This document shows, piece after piece, positions 1 through 10,859 of a stretch of 64,000 nt of DNA (position 1 is its first letter; every line of letters begins with the position of its first letter). This DNA comes from Candidatus Kapaibacterium sp. (GTDB taxonomy: Bacteria; Bacteroidota; Ignavibacteria; Kapaibacteriales; Kapaibacteriaceae): contig JAURGP010000004.1 in assembly GCA_030833725.1 (NCBI GenBank), positions 1 through 64,000 on the forward strand. The letters run 5' to 3'. A model generated the notes under the pieces. That model saw only the letters and a list, made by a program, of their open reading frames with translations. It was not told the origin of the DNA and did not search any database. The translations under genes were made by a program, and so were the position numbers.

Positions 1-2
1 AG

Positions 3-356
3 GCTTACGGTGGCGCCTACGACGTCATGAACTCCAAACACATTCGCGCCGACTACAACGTGGCTTGGCCAACGGCCGAGATTGCCGTGATGGGAGCCAA
101 GGGAGCGGTAGAGATTCTCTACCGTAAAGAGCTACAACAAGCCGCCGGTCCTGAAGCCAAGGCCCAACGGATGCAGCAGCTTCAAGACGACTACAACGCC
201 AACTTCGCCAACCCCTACGAAGCCGCAGAGCGTGGCTATGTAGACAACGTGATCGAACCGCAGGAAACCCGCAAGGAGCTCATCGTAGCCCTACGGACCC
301 TGCGCACGAAGGTAGATCAGAATCCGTGGAAGAAGCACGGCAACATTCCGTTGTAA
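3..356 (+). CDS. Acyl-CoA carboxylase carboxyltransferase (propionyl-CoA carboxylase beta-like), C-terminal part, 5' end outside window
   Basis: Frame open from window start; AYGGAYDVMNSKHIRADYNVAWPTAEIAVMGAKGAVEILYR...HGNIPL matches the carboxyltransferase C-terminus. Confidence 0.9.
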   Translation, partial: AYGGAYDVMNSKHIRADYNVAWPTAEIAVMGAKGAVEILYRKELQQAAGPEAKAQRMQQLQDDYNANFANPYEAAERGYVDNVIEPQETRKELIVALRTLRTKVDQNPWKKHGNIPL

Positions 357-357
357 G

Positions 358-831
358 TCACTTCGGCGGGTGCTGCTCGATCACAAGGCCACACAAACGC
401 ACCAGCTCGTTGGCATCGTCCGTGGACATCACCGACGCAAGCTTCTGATCTAGGGCTGTAATGTGTGGCTCGATGCTCTCGAGCAACTGCAGACCCTTGG
501 GTGTGATGAAGGTGAGGGAAAGCCGGGCGTCGCTGTCGCTCTTGCCACGTTTAGCCCACCCTGCCGTTACCAGACGGTCGATCAGCCGGGTAACGTCCGG
601 TGCGGTGGTGATCATGCGGTTGATGATGTCCTGACGGGCATGTCCCTCGGGATGCACTCCCCGGAGAATACGTAGGACGTTGTACTGCGCCGCCGTAATC
701 CCGAACAATGCGCAGGTTTCCTCGGTGGCACGAGCAAGGGTGTCGGCAGCAACGATGATGCTGAGATAGGCCTCCTGGTAGGCCGACGTAAACGTGCGTT
801 GGTGAATACGCTGATGTAAGGCGCTGGACAT
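358..831 (-). CDS. MarR-family transcriptional regulator
   Basis: Winged-helix pattern TAAQYNVLRILRG...RLIDRLVTAGWAKRGKSDSDARLSLTFITPKG; start moved from 846 to the ATG at 831 because a promoter-like TACCTTTGC lies at 843-835. Confidence 0.8.
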   Translation of the reverse strand: MSSALHQRIHQRTFTSAYQEAYLSIIVAADTLARATEETCALFGITAAQYNVLRILRGVHPEGHARQDIINRMITTAPDVTRLIDRLVTAGWAKRGKSDSDARLSLTFITPKGLQLLESIEPHITALDQKLASVMSTDDANELVRLCGLVIEQHPPK

Positions 832-834
832 GGC

Positions 835-843
835 GCAAAGGTA
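835..843 (-). promoter_or_regulatory. TAnnTTTG-type -7 element (TACCTTTGC), 3 nt from ATG at 831
   Basis: Match to the Bacteroidota -7 consensus TAnnTTTG. Confidence 0.6.
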
Positions 844-873
844 CAACAGATCCGAGATATGTGTTCCAACACG

Positions 874-1944
874 CTATGTGGACTGCAGTGCGTGCTCCAC
901 GCGCAAGGCGGCAATGATACCGTCCAGCTCGCCATTCATGACCTGCTCCAGCGGATGGTTCTTGTTGTCGCCGGACAACCGATGATCGGTAACACGGTTC
1001 TGTGGATAGTTGTAGGTGCGGATCTTCTCTGATCGATCGCCGGAGCGGACCATGTCCTTGCGCGTAGCGCCCAAGGCGGCCTGTTGCTTCTCCAGCTCGA
1101 GTTCATAGAGCCGTGCACGGAGCACCTTCATGGCCTTTTGCCGGTTCTTCAACTGCGACCGCTCGTCCTGGCACTGCACAACAATTCCGGTGGGGAGGTG
1201 GGTGATGCGTACGGCTGTTTCCACCTTGTTGACGTTCTGACCACCAGCTCCGCCCGAGCGAAAGACGTCGATGCGCAGCTCGCTTTCCTTGATGTCGACG
1301 TCTACCTCTTCGGCCTCCGGTAGCACGGCCACCGTAGCTGCTGAGGTATGAATACGACCCTGAGCCTCGGTGGCAGGCACGCGCTGAACGCGATGTACGC
1401 CCGACTCGAACTTCATCAAGCCGTAGGCCTCCTCACCACTCACGCTGATGATGATCTCCTTGAAGCCCCCTGCCTCACCCTCGGTAAAATCCATCGTTTC
1501 GATGGTGTAGCCGATACGAGCAGCATACCGCTGATACATCTCGTAGAGGTCGCCAGCAAACAGCGCAGCTTCATCGCCGCCGGTTCCGGCGCGAATCTCC
1601 ATGATGCAGTCTTTGAAGTCATTTGGATCCCGAGGGATCAGCGCCGTCTGCAGCGCACCTTCAAGAACCTCCAGTGTTTCCCGCAGCTGATGGAGGTCTT
1701 CATGCGCCATGTCGCGTAGATCTGCATCGGTGGCGGGGTCCTGAATCAGTGCTTGATTCTCGGAAATCTGCGACTGGAGTTTCAGAAATCGTCGGACAAG
1801 CTCAACAACAGGCTGAAGATGCTTGTACTCTCGTGATGTTTCACGGAGTTGCTTCGGGTTGTTAACAACGGCCGGATCGTTCAGTGCCTGTTCGAGTGCT
1901 GCGAATTCATCAAGAATTGCATGAAGTTTGTCTTTCACGACCAC
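874..1944 (-). CDS. prfA: Peptide chain release factor 1
   Basis: [36 protein letters not shown] (GGQ motif), about 356 aa. Confidence 0.96.
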   Translation of the reverse strand: MVVKDKLHAILDEFAALEQALNDPAVVNNPKQLRETSREYKHLQPVVELVRRFLKLQSQISENQALIQDPATDADLRDMAHEDLHQLRETLEVLEGALQTALIPRDPNDFKDCIMEIRAGTGGDEAALFAGDLYEMYQRYAARIGYTIETMDFTEGEAGGFKEIIISVSGEEAYGLMKFESGVHRVQRVPATEAQGRIHTSAATVAVLPEAEEVDVDIKESELRIDVFRSGGAGGQNVNKVETAVRITHLPTGIVVQCQDERSQLKNRQKAMKVLRARLYELELEKQQAALGATRKDMVRSGDRSEKIRTYNYPQNRVTDHRLSGDNKNHPLEQVMNGELDGIIAALRVEHALQST

Positions 1945-1994
1945 GAAAATATCGCAAGTTGTGGTACGTACGTGGCTACTTTCTTCCCCGATGT

Positions 1995-3992
1995 ATGGAA
2001 CTGATGAGAACTGTGCCGTTGGTAAGGTGGATCCTCCCGCTGTGTGTCCTGGTAGTGTTGGCAGCGCTGGCAGGGGGCTGTGCCAGCGAGGACCCCAACA
2101 TCGTCAATCCACCTCCGGGCGAGGCCAACATTTCCGTGCGACTGTTCAACATGGTGCCGGATAACCAGCCCCGATGGTTGGAGATGGAGCTCGGCTACCA
2201 ATCCACGGTTGTGAATCCGGGTTCCTTCAGCGCCGCTGTGCCATCACCGGGCGACTCGACACATTTGGCAGTGTATGTGGGTAGTACGGAAGAGTACCGC
2301 AGCCCCATCCGCGCCCGATTCATCCGCCAGTCCGTGAACAATGTGTATGCCGTAGCCTCTGCGGCTAACCCAACGGCGTTTGATACCGTGTTGCTGTCCA
2401 ATGCAAATCGATCGCTGACAACACTACCTGTAGCTCAGGTTCGAGCGATCAATCTGTTGCCTGATTCCTCCAGTCGGTTTGACATTCGTCAAGGGTGCCC
2501 CAGTGGCCCAAGTCTGCTGTCGGGACCGCTGGCGTTTCGAGCATCATCGCTATATCGCGAGGTACCGCCTGGTCAGAATGTGTTCTCCGTGCTGCGCTTG
2601 TCGGCTGCGGGTGTAGAAGTGGTGGGAACGTTCGAGTGCACCCTGCAACAGTTCACGCCCTACACTATCATGGTGTACACCACGGTTACCGGAGAGCCCC
2701 CTACCATATCACTCTTCGATGAGTCCGACTTTACCACGCAGGCCGTGCGCGACTTCTCACCGGTGACGGAGCGGGAGTCTCTACTGCGTGTTGCCAATCT
2801 TACCACGACTGAGGTGTCGCTGCAGATGGTTCGCACACAGCAGAGCGTGGCGCAGGACGTTGTCCCAACGCAGCTCACAGCGTACCGCTCAGTGCCAACG
2901 TGTGAAACTAACAGTCCGGATGTCCTGCACGTCACTCTCGGCGACGGAAGCTCAGCCCTTGATTCCATCTCGCTCCAAGTGCGAGGACAGTACACGGCAG
3001 TCGTTGCTCGCGCAGCAGATGGCCAACCGCAGATCATCATCGTTCCGCCTACGCCGGTGGTATACAACGCCGCTGGTCGAGCACGTCTGCGCGTTGTAGG
3101 TGCAACAACGATCGCTGGTGGACTGAACATCTCCACTGGCGGACGCACGTTGGCGTCAGCACCCAACGGTTACGGCTCCGGTGTGACGATTACCAACCGT
3201 ATCGGCTTCGATCAAGTGTCTGCTGTAGCTGCGCTAGAGCCAGGAGAAGTACCTCTTACCATCTCGACCACAACAGCACCGGCAACGATTCTCTCCGTTC
3301 TTCGCTGCACGCTGCAAGCCGATAGGAGCTACCTGTTGGTGGTGACGGATGCCGAAGCGTATCTGCTGGACGTGTCCGATCAACCGGGACCCATGACGCC
3401 GGTGGAGGATGCTGCACTCTTGCGCTTTGTGAATGGAGCGTCCAGTGCCACATCGGCATCAACCACGATCGGCTCGGTGATTCAGAACGGCACGGTCTTC
3501 TATCGCAACTCCATCGCCACGGCCGTGCCATTTGGTCCGGTCACCGTTACGGCCGGCGGTACCATTGGCAGCTACACCACAGACCGCGACGAGCGAACGT
3601 TAGTGGTGTACACTGAGCGGGATGGCGGTCCTACCCAGTTCGGTATCACGGACGTTCCGTTTCAGCAGGACGTGCGCTCGTCGTTTCGCCGCGTGATCAA
3701 TGCCACCGACGACGTTCCTCTCATCGGAGTCTCCTACGACACCTCGTTTGTAGAGGATCCGGACGATCCGTCCAGCCCGCATGTGGCGCGTCGTGTAGCC
3801 TTTGGTACGGCCTCTCCGCCACATCGCCTGGACCGCGTTATTCGTGGATCGATGTACGTATACAATCACGACACGAGAACGCAGATCTTCTCACTGCCCA
3901 TTGAACTTGGCCCATTAGGGAACAACTACTCCTTGATCGTGGTTGGAACGGCCTCGCGAGGGTACGATGTGATTGTGCTGCAGGAGTTCTAG
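1995..3992 (+). CDS. Secreted lipoprotein with DUF4397-like repeats
   Basis: Lipobox [26 protein letters not shown]; repeated 'RLFNMVPD', '[11 protein letters not shown]', 'LRFVNGASS' patterns; ORF start moved from 1884, which overlaps prfA. Confidence 0.6.
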   Translation: MELMRTVPLVRWILPLCVLVVLAALAGGCASEDPNIVNPPPGEANISVRLFNMVPDNQPRWLEMELGYQSTVVNPGSFSAAVPSPGDSTHLAVYVGSTEEYRSPIRARFIRQSVNNVYAVASAANPTAFDTVLLSNANRSLTTLPVAQVRAINLLPDSSSRFDIRQGCPSGPSLLSGPLAFRASSLYREVPPGQNVFSVLRLSAAGVEVVGTFECTLQQFTPYTIMVYTTVTGEPPTISLFDESDFTTQAVRDFSPVTERESLLRVANLTTTEVSLQMVRTQQSVAQDVVPTQLTAYRSVPTCETNSPDVLHVTLGDGSSALDSISLQVRGQYTAVVARAADGQPQIIIVPPTPVVYNAAGRARLRVVGATTIAGGLNISTGGRTLASAPNGYGSGVTITNRIGFDQVSAVAALEPGEVPLTISTTTAPATILSVLRCTLQADRSYLLVVTDAEAYLLDVSDQPGPMTPVEDAALLRFVNGASSATSASTTIGSVIQNGTVFYRNSIATAVPFGPVTVTAGGTIGSYTTDRDERTLVVYTERDGGPTQFGITDVPFQQDVRSSFRRVINATDDVPLIGVSYDTSFVEDPDDPSSPHVARRVAFGTASPPHRLDRVIRGSMYVYNHDTRTQIFSLPIELGPLGNNYSLIVVGTASRGYDVIVLQEF

Positions 3993-4039
3993 CACCGCGG
4001 AACGCGAGTACTCGGATTGCCGTATCTTCGTGGGATTTC

Positions 4040-4825
4040 ATGCCTGTCCTAATGCTTATCGTACCCACCATACGCTCCCTGATTGCCGGAACTGTTGTCC
4101 TGATCAGCATGATCGTTGCCGGACATGCAGTCGAGTCGGTGCGGATCGAACCGATATCAGCGCCAGTGCCGTCGGGCCAAGAGGTACGGTTGCGCGTTGT
4201 TGGCACGATCGAACGCGCAGGAGTGGTGGAAATCGAGATTCAGTATCCTGCAGCGCTGTTACGCGTCGAATCCGTGGTAGGGGGCTCTGGATTTCTGATG
4301 ACGTGTCTGGAGGCCCAGATCGTGAGCAACACCATCACCGCAGGAACTGGCTCACTACGATTCTTGTGCAAAGCAACATCAGCTGGCACGGATGAACAGA
4401 TCGCCGAGGTTGTTGGCACGGCACTCCGAGGAGCAAGCGGGACGGGCTCGGTTGTGCCAACCGCTTATTCATTTGACTACGTTCCTCAGTCTGACGTGAC
4501 GTTCTCTGGAACAGAGGTTGAAGTCCAGTCGCAGGATGCCATCGGCATCACACTGCGTGAAGGTATCACCGGCAACTATCCCAATCCGATGGGCGCTGAA
4601 ACACGGTTCGTGTTTACAGTGCTCGAAGCCGAGCCGGTGCAGCTCTCAGTCCGCAACCTCCAAGGCCGACTCGTGCGTGACCTTGGTACCGTTGATGCAA
4701 CCGCCGGTGAAAATCAGTACGTACTGGTTGTTGGCCCCAACGAACTCTCGCAAGGTGCCTACGTGCTGCAGGTTACCACGCGCCGTGGATCGTACCTCCA
4801 TCCCTTCATGAAGCTGGACGAATGA
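4040..4825 (+). CDS. Secreted protein with type A T9SS C-terminal sorting domain
   Basis: Signal peptide; C-terminus GNYPNPMGAETRFVFTV...LSQGAYVLQVTTRRGSYLHPFMKL. Confidence 0.7.
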   Translation: MPVLMLIVPTIRSLIAGTVVLISMIVAGHAVESVRIEPISAPVPSGQEVRLRVVGTIERAGVVEIEIQYPAALLRVESVVGGSGFLMTCLEAQIVSNTITAGTGSLRFLCKATSAGTDEQIAEVVGTALRGASGTGSVVPTAYSFDYVPQSDVTFSGTEVEVQSQDAIGITLREGITGNYPNPMGAETRFVFTVLEAEPVQLSVRNLQGRLVRDLGTVDATAGENQYVLVVGPNELSQGAYVLQVTTRRGSYLHPFMKLDE

Positions 4826-7191
4826 TGGTACGTTGTGCAGCCATCATCCTTACGCTTCTTCTCTCCGTGCAGGTACTGCTGCTGGGCCAGGAACCACCCA
4901 TGATGGAAGTGGTCAAGAACTCCGAGGGAACCGAGTTCTGGATGTGCTTCATGAACAACTTCCGGGACCAGGTCGATAATACTCGTGCTCGTGCTCAGGG
5001 CCTCAAGCTGCAGTTGTTCATCACCAGTAGCTACGATGCCAAGGTGACGATCGAGATTGATGGGATTGGCTACAAGAACACCATTGACATTCGAGCCAAT
5101 ACGGTCATCCCCATTCAACTTCCAGGTCGTGCGGAGTTATCCCAGACAGAAACACCGGAGCGACTGGCGGTGCACATCACGGCCGATACGGCCATTGCCG
5201 TGTATGGTCTAAACAGCCGCTACCAAACCACCGACACCTTCATGGGGTTGCCGATCACGGCCTTGGGTACGGTGTACCGCGTGATGGGCTACACGAAACT
5301 GGCCAGCGATCTGCTTAGCCACTTCTCGATTGTTGCCACCGAGGACGGTACAACGGTCACCATTACCCCAACCACAGCCACGGGTTCCGGCCGTCCGAAG
5401 GATCGGCCGTTCACCGTACAGCTACGGCAGGGCGACGTCTACACCGTGAGTGCACTCTGGCAGTCGATCGGGCCGTGCGATCTTACCGGTACACTGGTGA
5501 TGGCCAACAAGCCGGTGGCCGTCTTCAGTGGTCACCAGTGTGCCTATGTACCGCCAAAGGTGAAGAGCTGCAATCACCTGATCGAGCAGCTGCCACCTGT
5601 TACCGCGATGGGCAAGCATTACTATCTCGGTCAGCTGAAGGAGCGCTCCAAGTACACCTTCCGCGTTGTGGCATCCGAGGATCAAACGCGGGTGTTCAAG
5701 AACTCAAAGCTGGTGGCCGTCCTCAAGGCAGGGGAGTTCTACGAAGAGCTGAATGTTACGGATCACATTCAGGTAACCGCCGACAAGCCGATCCTAGTGG
5801 CTCAGTTTGCACAAGGGTTTGAAAACGGGGACAACGTGGGTGATCCCATGATGATCCTTGTGAGCCCTACGCAACAGTTCATGAATAACTACCGCTTTGC
5901 CACACCGATCAACGGGGAATGGCACCACTACATCAACGTGGTTGCTCCCACGGAGTCCATCAAGGATGTGCGGTTGAATGGGCGCAGAGTAGAGTCGTCG
6001 CTGTTCAAGCGCTTGGGCGACAGTCGCTACTCGATTGCGCAAGTGCAGATTCCCTATGGAACACACGTGATCCGCTCCGAAGAACCGTTTGGCTTGTACT
6101 CCTATGGCTTTGGCTACGGGAAGGATGCCTACGATGCCTACGGAAACATGGCGGGACAGTCCTTCATCGAACTGGCAGAGATCCCTGACAGTCTTGCCCC
6201 CATGGCCGACGGGCGGTCGCGGCGCGATGACTTCGAGGTGGTGGTGCGAGACGATCGTACCTTCGACCGCGGCCTGCAGACCGTTACGGTGGTAGAGTCC
6301 CTCTACCTTGATGCCGATGTTCCGAAGATCGAGCGTGGTTCGCCGCTCGTAGTGCTTCGCATCCGCCCAGCCGTGTCTGGCAGGTCGGGTAGAGTGGTGC
6401 TGAACGTGGTCGACGTTGCCGGCAACACTGCAGAGTACACGGTGTGCTACGTCTTCGACAGCCGTAGCGAGCGATACGTGTACGTGTTGAGCACCGGGCG
6501 CGACACTGAGTGTGTGAGCGAGGACGGCTGGTTGGTTGGTGCGTTTGCTGTGGCTGCCTCACACACACGGATGGATTTGGAGGGAACCTCCACCGGCGAA
6601 CTCCAAGGCCAGCAGTCCTTTGGTCAAGCAGAGGGCTATGGTACCGGTGGTGGCATCTTCGTAGGCAGACGCGTCTCACCGAGCGTGATCTTCTCGGGAC
6701 GTCTGTCACTCACTACCATGGGAGGATCACTCCTGTCGGCCGACTCTACAACCAGTGCCGTGTACGACCCAGCCGGTGATCAGCAGATCATCTACCAAGA
6801 GGGAACGTTGCTCTCGATTTCGGCCCCCTACCTACGTGTAGGGCTGGCAGCGCAGTGGTTTCCACTCCGCTACTTCTACCTCACTGCGGGTGCTCAGCTG
6901 GCCATGCCACTCGGCTCGGCTGTGCACGTTCGCCGGTCGATTCTGCGCCCCACCAACTTCGATTTCACGTCTGGTGGACAAGAGCAGACAACGAACCCAA
7001 CCTCGCTGTCTTCCCTAGAGATGCTCGGGTTTGAAGTGATGGGTGGTCTTGGCTTCTCCTACCCAGTATCGTATCGGGTGTCCGTCTTCCTGGAAAACAC
7101 GTACACGCATCGGTTCAACAGCCTGGCTTCAGATGTCACGTGGACGACCGATGCTATTGGCGTGAATGTTGGCGCCATCTGGCGCTTCTAG
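4822..7191 (+). CDS. IgGFc-binding N-terminal-domain protein with outer-membrane-like C-terminus
   Basis: NSEGTEFWMCFMNNF, VYGLNSRYQTTDTFMGLPITALGTVYRV, SIVATEDGTTVTITP; paralogous to the CDS at 23216; C-terminal beta-strand-rich region. Confidence 0.7.
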   Translation: MMVRCAAIILTLLLSVQVLLLGQEPPMMEVVKNSEGTEFWMCFMNNFRDQVDNTRARAQGLKLQLFITSSYDAKVTIEIDGIGYKNTIDIRANTVIPIQLPGRAELSQTETPERLAVHITADTAIAVYGLNSRYQTTDTFMGLPITALGTVYRVMGYTKLASDLLSHFSIVATEDGTTVTITPTTATGSGRPKDRPFTVQLRQGDVYTVSALWQSIGPCDLTGTLVMANKPVAVFSGHQCAYVPPKVKSCNHLIEQLPPVTAMGKHYYLGQLKERSKYTFRVVASEDQTRVFKNSKLVAVLKAGEFYEELNVTDHIQVTADKPILVAQFAQGFENGDNVGDPMMILVSPTQQFMNNYRFATPINGEWHHYINVVAPTESIKDVRLNGRRVESSLFKRLGDSRYSIAQVQIPYGTHVIRSEEPFGLYSYGFGYGKDAYDAYGNMAGQSFIELAEIPDSLAPMADGRSRRDDFEVVVRDDRTFDRGLQTVTVVESLYLDADVPKIERGSPLVVLRIRPAVSGRSGRVVLNVVDVAGNTAEYTVCYVFDSRSERYVYVLSTGRDTECVSEDGWLVGAFAVAASHTRMDLEGTSTGELQGQQSFGQAEGYGTGGGIFVGRRVSPSVIFSGRLSLTTMGGSLLSADSTTSAVYDPAGDQQIIYQEGTLLSISAPYLRVGLAAQWFPLRYFYLTAGAQLAMPLGSAVHVRRSILRPTNFDFTSGGQEQTTNPTSLSSLEMLGFEVMGGLGFSYPVSYRVSVFLENTYTHRFNSLASDVTWTTDAIGVNVGAIWRF

Positions 7192-7206
7192 GAAAGGGCC
7201 TGCATC

Positions 7207-7881
7207 ATGCACAGCGCACTTCAGGGTGTCCTGGCTGTAGCCGAAAAGGATGCGCGCAGCGAGCTCCGCACGCGGGTTGGTCTCACCTCTGTGGTTCTCT
7301 TTATCGTCACGACGGTCAGTGTGATTGTCTTTGCCCTTGCCGATGAACCGGTACCTCGTCCGCTGGCCGTAACACTGCTGTGGGTTGTGATGTTCTACAC
7401 TGCAATGTCCGGTCTGGGTAGAGCCTTCGTTGGGGAACAGGATCGTGGCACGGCCTTCTACCTACGTTTGCACACGCTGCCGCTTGCAGTGTACTTCGGC
7501 AAACTCGCGGTGAATCTCCTGATGGCACTGCTCTCCAACCTGGCAGCCCTCGTGCTGATGTTGTTCTTTGTTCCATCGATCTCCGTTGGGAGTATCAGTA
7601 CCTTGCTTGTAGCTGTTGGTGTTGGCAGTGTTGGTTTGGCTGCAGTCCTGACGATCGTTTCCGCCATCGTTGCGCAAACGGGAACGCGAAATCCACTTCT
7701 GCCCGTCCTCTCATTTCCACTCTTAGTACCCGTGATACTGCCCGGTGTGAAGGCAACGCTCTACGCACTTGCTGGTATGGGGCTTTCAGAGGCGGCGAGT
7801 GATCTAATGCTGATGGCTGCGTACAGTGGCATCGTCATCGTTGTATCGACCTTTGTGTTCGACGTCGTGTGGGCCGACTAG
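7207..7881 (+). CDS. CcmB-like heme exporter membrane subunit
   Basis: EKDARSELRTRVGLTSVVLFIVTTV...AMSGLGRAFVGEQDRGTAFYLRL...RNPLLPVLSFPLLVPVIL. Confidence 0.75.
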   Translation: MHSALQGVLAVAEKDARSELRTRVGLTSVVLFIVTTVSVIVFALADEPVPRPLAVTLLWVVMFYTAMSGLGRAFVGEQDRGTAFYLRLHTLPLAVYFGKLAVNLLMALLSNLAALVLMLFFVPSISVGSISTLLVAVGVGSVGLAAVLTIVSAIVAQTGTRNPLLPVLSFPLLVPVILPGVKATLYALAGMGLSEAASDLMLMAAYSGIVIVVSTFVFDVVWAD

Positions 7882-8864
7882 CCGTCATGATGGCGTGTTC
7901 GGTGGTGCTGCTCGCGTCGTGCAGCGCCCCAGTACTGGCACCCACCTATACGGTTCCATGGTTTTCGTTGCGGCAGCATCCAGTTGTGGGAATTCTTGGA
8001 GATACGCAGCGCACGTCGATTCTTGAGGTGTGGCGCGAGCGAAACGATCCACAGCGAGAGCGGCTTCTGCGTCAGTTTGCACAACAGCGACCTGATGTGA
8101 TGATCCACCTTGGCGACATGGTCTTCTATGGCTCCGATCACGACGACTGGGACTACTTCGACCGCGTCATGGAGCCAGCCCGACGCGCAGGGATCTCCGT
8201 ACTGCCAATTCTGGGAAACCACGAGTACTTTGGCGTTGATCGCGTGATGCAGGAGCATGTACGCCTGCGCTTTGGCGACGCTCCCTTAGGATGGTCGTCC
8301 ACGGTGATCGACTCCGTGGCCTTCGTTCTCCTCAACACGAACTATCGTGAGATTGGTCTGGAGGCCATGGAGCAACAGCGACGATGGTACGTGCGCACGA
8401 TGCGCGACTTCGAAGTTGCCGATAGCGTAGTGTTCATCGTGGTGTGTGGACATCATCCACCGTACACCAACAGCACCGTGGTGGAAGATGATGCACTTCT
8501 GCAGCAGTACTTTTTGCCGGTGTATATGACAAGCCGGAAGTCCGCTGTCTGGTTTAGTGGCCATGCTCATGCCTACGAACACTTCTACATCAACATGAAG
8601 CACTTTGTTGTATCCGGTGGTGGTGGCGGTCCGCGCCAGCGGCTGCTCGCTGGCGATGGAGAACAGCACATCGACATGTATCAGCCAGCCGAGGATGCGG
8701 TACTGCGACCCTTTCACTACTGCACGGTAGAGCGCACGGACCGGACACTACACGTGGTGATGCATCCGTTGCAGATGCCCGGGATTATTCCTGCGCCGGC
8801 GGATTCGTTTGCCGTTGCTGTTTCCGGAACTGATACCGGAACTGATACCGGAGCTGGGAGGTAG
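7869..8864 (+). CDS. Secreted metallophosphoesterase lipoprotein
   Basis: GDTQRT, HLGDMVFYGSDHDDWDYF, LGNHEYFG, VCGHHPPYTNS, SGHAHAYEH calcineurin-like motifs; short tandem GTDTGTDTGAG tail. Confidence 0.8.
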   Translation: MGRLAVMMACSVVLLASCSAPVLAPTYTVPWFSLRQHPVVGILGDTQRTSILEVWRERNDPQRERLLRQFAQQRPDVMIHLGDMVFYGSDHDDWDYFDRVMEPARRAGISVLPILGNHEYFGVDRVMQEHVRLRFGDAPLGWSSTVIDSVAFVLLNTNYREIGLEAMEQQRRWYVRTMRDFEVADSVVFIVVCGHHPPYTNSTVVEDDALLQQYFLPVYMTSRKSAVWFSGHAHAYEHFYINMKHFVVSGGGGGPRQRLLAGDGEQHIDMYQPAEDAVLRPFHYCTVERTDRTLHVVMHPLQMPGIIPAPADSFAVAVSGTDTGTDTGAGR

Positions 8865-9571
8865 TGATGCGGGTCCTTGCCACCCTGCTGCTGTATGGGT
8901 TTGCACTGACAAGCGTGGCGTATTGTCAGGATACGCTGCGTCGTGAGGTGGTCATGGCTGCTGTAGGGCAGGACGACGTTGTACTCTCGGCCTCGATCGG
9001 GGCAGCGCTCACGATTCTTCCCCAGCCCCTTACCGAATACCCAACACCCGCACCGATGCTCGACAGTCGGTTCCGCCTGTCGCTCCCACTCGGCTTGGCG
9101 GTGTACGGCAGAATTGCATCCAACCTGGCTACGTCGGTGGGGCAGCTTGGTGGCATGCTCCAGATTCCCATGGGGCGCCTCACGATAGCTCCTGGATATT
9201 CGGTGGCCTACGCGTACGGGTATCTGACCTACGTAGATGGGTTCAACACAACCCAAGAGCGATGGATCAATTATCCATCGGTGACGGCATCATGGTCGTT
9301 TCCACGAGCAACGCTGACAGCCCGACTCGAGGCAGAACTTCAAACGTCGATTCGGTCGTGGATCGAAGATCAGCCAACGGGTGGTGACAAGGACGTCTTT
9401 ACTGGAGCACTGCTCACCCTGGCAGTGGAGCAGCCCTTCTTTGCCCGCACGCACGTGGTGCTGGGCGTCACGTTTCAGAGCTCGACGAATCCGTATCAAG
9501 CGTGGTTTCTCTACAATACGTTCAAGGACCGTCTGTTCAGTTCGGAGTTTTTTCTTGGAATCCTTCTGTGA
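8864..9571 (+). CDS. Hypothetical exported protein (outer-membrane-like)
   Basis: Signal peptide MMRVLATLLLYGFALTSVAYCQ; alternating beta-strand pattern; terminal leucine. Confidence 0.55.
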   Translation: MMRVLATLLLYGFALTSVAYCQDTLRREVVMAAVGQDDVVLSASIGAALTILPQPLTEYPTPAPMLDSRFRLSLPLGLAVYGRIASNLATSVGQLGGMLQIPMGRLTIAPGYSVAYAYGYLTYVDGFNTTQERWINYPSVTASWSFPRATLTARLEAELQTSIRSWIEDQPTGGDKDVFTGALLTLAVEQPFFARTHVVLGVTFQSSTNPYQAWFLYNTFKDRLFSSEFFLGILL

Positions 9572-9578
9572 TCGTACG

Positions 9579-10859
9579 ATGAATCTACGACTACTCATCA
9601 TCGGTGTGATGATGGCAGTGTCAGGGTGCGTCTCCGAGCTGGAGCAGGTGCTGATACCCGAGGTCGATCGAAGTATGATCGTGGGTACCGAGCGTATTAT
9701 CGACACCACCAAACGCGACATTCTTGATGGTGTGTACACCACCGATGAGAGCCAAACGACCGTTCAGCGATTTGGCACCGTGCTCAGTGTGCGCTTGAAC
9801 GCCAATGGCACACTGAGCATCTACGCAGCACAGGGTATTCACACCATGCTCCTAGAAGGCGGCCTTCGTAATGACTCGGCGATCTATGTAGGCAGCTGGC
9901 GGAGCATCAATAGCCCGGCGACGGGGTCCATCACCGTGGTGATTCGTCCTGACGAAGGGGGCGCTGATGTATCTCGTGGTAAGGCGACCTCAAACCTTGT
10001 TCTGCGCTGCCGCGTCCGCACCGGCAACGGATCGGACCAGGCACTCGTGCTTCGGTGGCAGGCAAAGCTCACAGACGATTTGCGCAACTTTCACATCATT
10101 GCTCATCGAGGGGGAGGGCGAAACTCCGAGCGGTTGGGGGTCAGCGAGAACTCACTTCCGATGCTTCGGCTGGCTCCCTACCTCGGAGCCACTGGTGTGG
10201 AGATCGACGTTGAGGTTACGAAGGACGGCATTCCGATTGTGTTCCACGACCCCAGCTTCACGCCCCGAACAGTGCAAGGTTCGTACATCATGGGTAGCGT
10301 AGCGAGCTACACCTACCAGCAGATTCGGCAGCACGTGCGACTTGTCAACGGCGAGCCCATTCCTACACTCCAGGAGGCTCTACAGACGATCATCGAGGAG
10401 ACTCCACTGGAGTTAGTGTGGCTGGACGTGAAGCAACCCTCTGTGACTGCTGCCGTGCTGGAAGCATGTCTTGCGGCACAAACCACCGCACAGCTGCGCA
10501 ATCGTACGGTCGAGATTCTCCTCGGCATTCCCACAGCGGCTATTCTGCAGGCCTATCGGAACGCTAACGTTGACGGAAAGGACCGCGTAGGCGTGCTCTG
10601 CGAGCTGGACCCTCAAACAGCGCGGAGTATCAACGCTCGCGTATGGGCGCCACGCTTCACGGACGGCATTCAGCGCTCCGAGGCTGAGCAGATGCGACAG
10701 GAGGGTAGGAGGGTGTTTGTGTGGACGTTAGATGATCGAGCCTTCATGAGCAACTACCTCCAAGAGCGCTACCGCAATGGCTTGTTGTACACGGGAGTGC
10801 TTACCAACTATCCAACACTGCTGGCCGCGATTCTCTATGCTTCCAAGGTGACCCCGTGA
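9579..10859 (+). CDS. Glycerophosphodiester phosphodiesterase-family lipoprotein
   Basis: MNLRLLIIGVMMAVSGC lipobox; IIAHRGGGRNSERLGVSENSLP...GVEIDVEVTKDGIPIVFHDPSF; ORF start moved from 9381. Confidence 0.85.
   Translation: MNLRLLIIGVMMAVSGCVSELEQVLIPEVDRSMIVGTERIIDTTKRDILDGVYTTDESQTTVQRFGTVLSVRLNANGTLSIYAAQGIHTMLLEGGLRNDSAIYVGSWRSINSPATGSITVVIRPDEGGADVSRGKATSNLVLRCRVRTGNGSDQALVLRWQAKLTDDLRNFHIIAHRGGGRNSERLGVSENSLPMLRLAPYLGATGVEIDVEVTKDGIPIVFHDPSFTPRTVQGSYIMGSVASYTYQQIRQHVRLVNGEPIPTLQEALQTIIEETPLELVWLDVKQPSVTAAVLEACLAAQTTAQLRNRTVEILLGIPTAAILQAYRNANVDGKDRVGVLCELDPQTARSINARVWAPRFTDGIQRSEAEQMRQEGRRVFVWTLDDRAFMSNYLQERYRNGLLYTGVLTNYPTLLAAILYASKVTP

Noticed and set aside
4277-4286. GTAGGGGGCT as a -1 programmed frameshift slippery site
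   Set aside because: Copies occur in several frames and antisense to genes, and the host ORFs stay open without a shifted product.
8824-8860. Tandem CCGGAACTGATA repeat in the phosphoesterase 3' end
   Set aside because: Only two to three short in-frame copies (GTDTGTDTGAG); too little to claim function.
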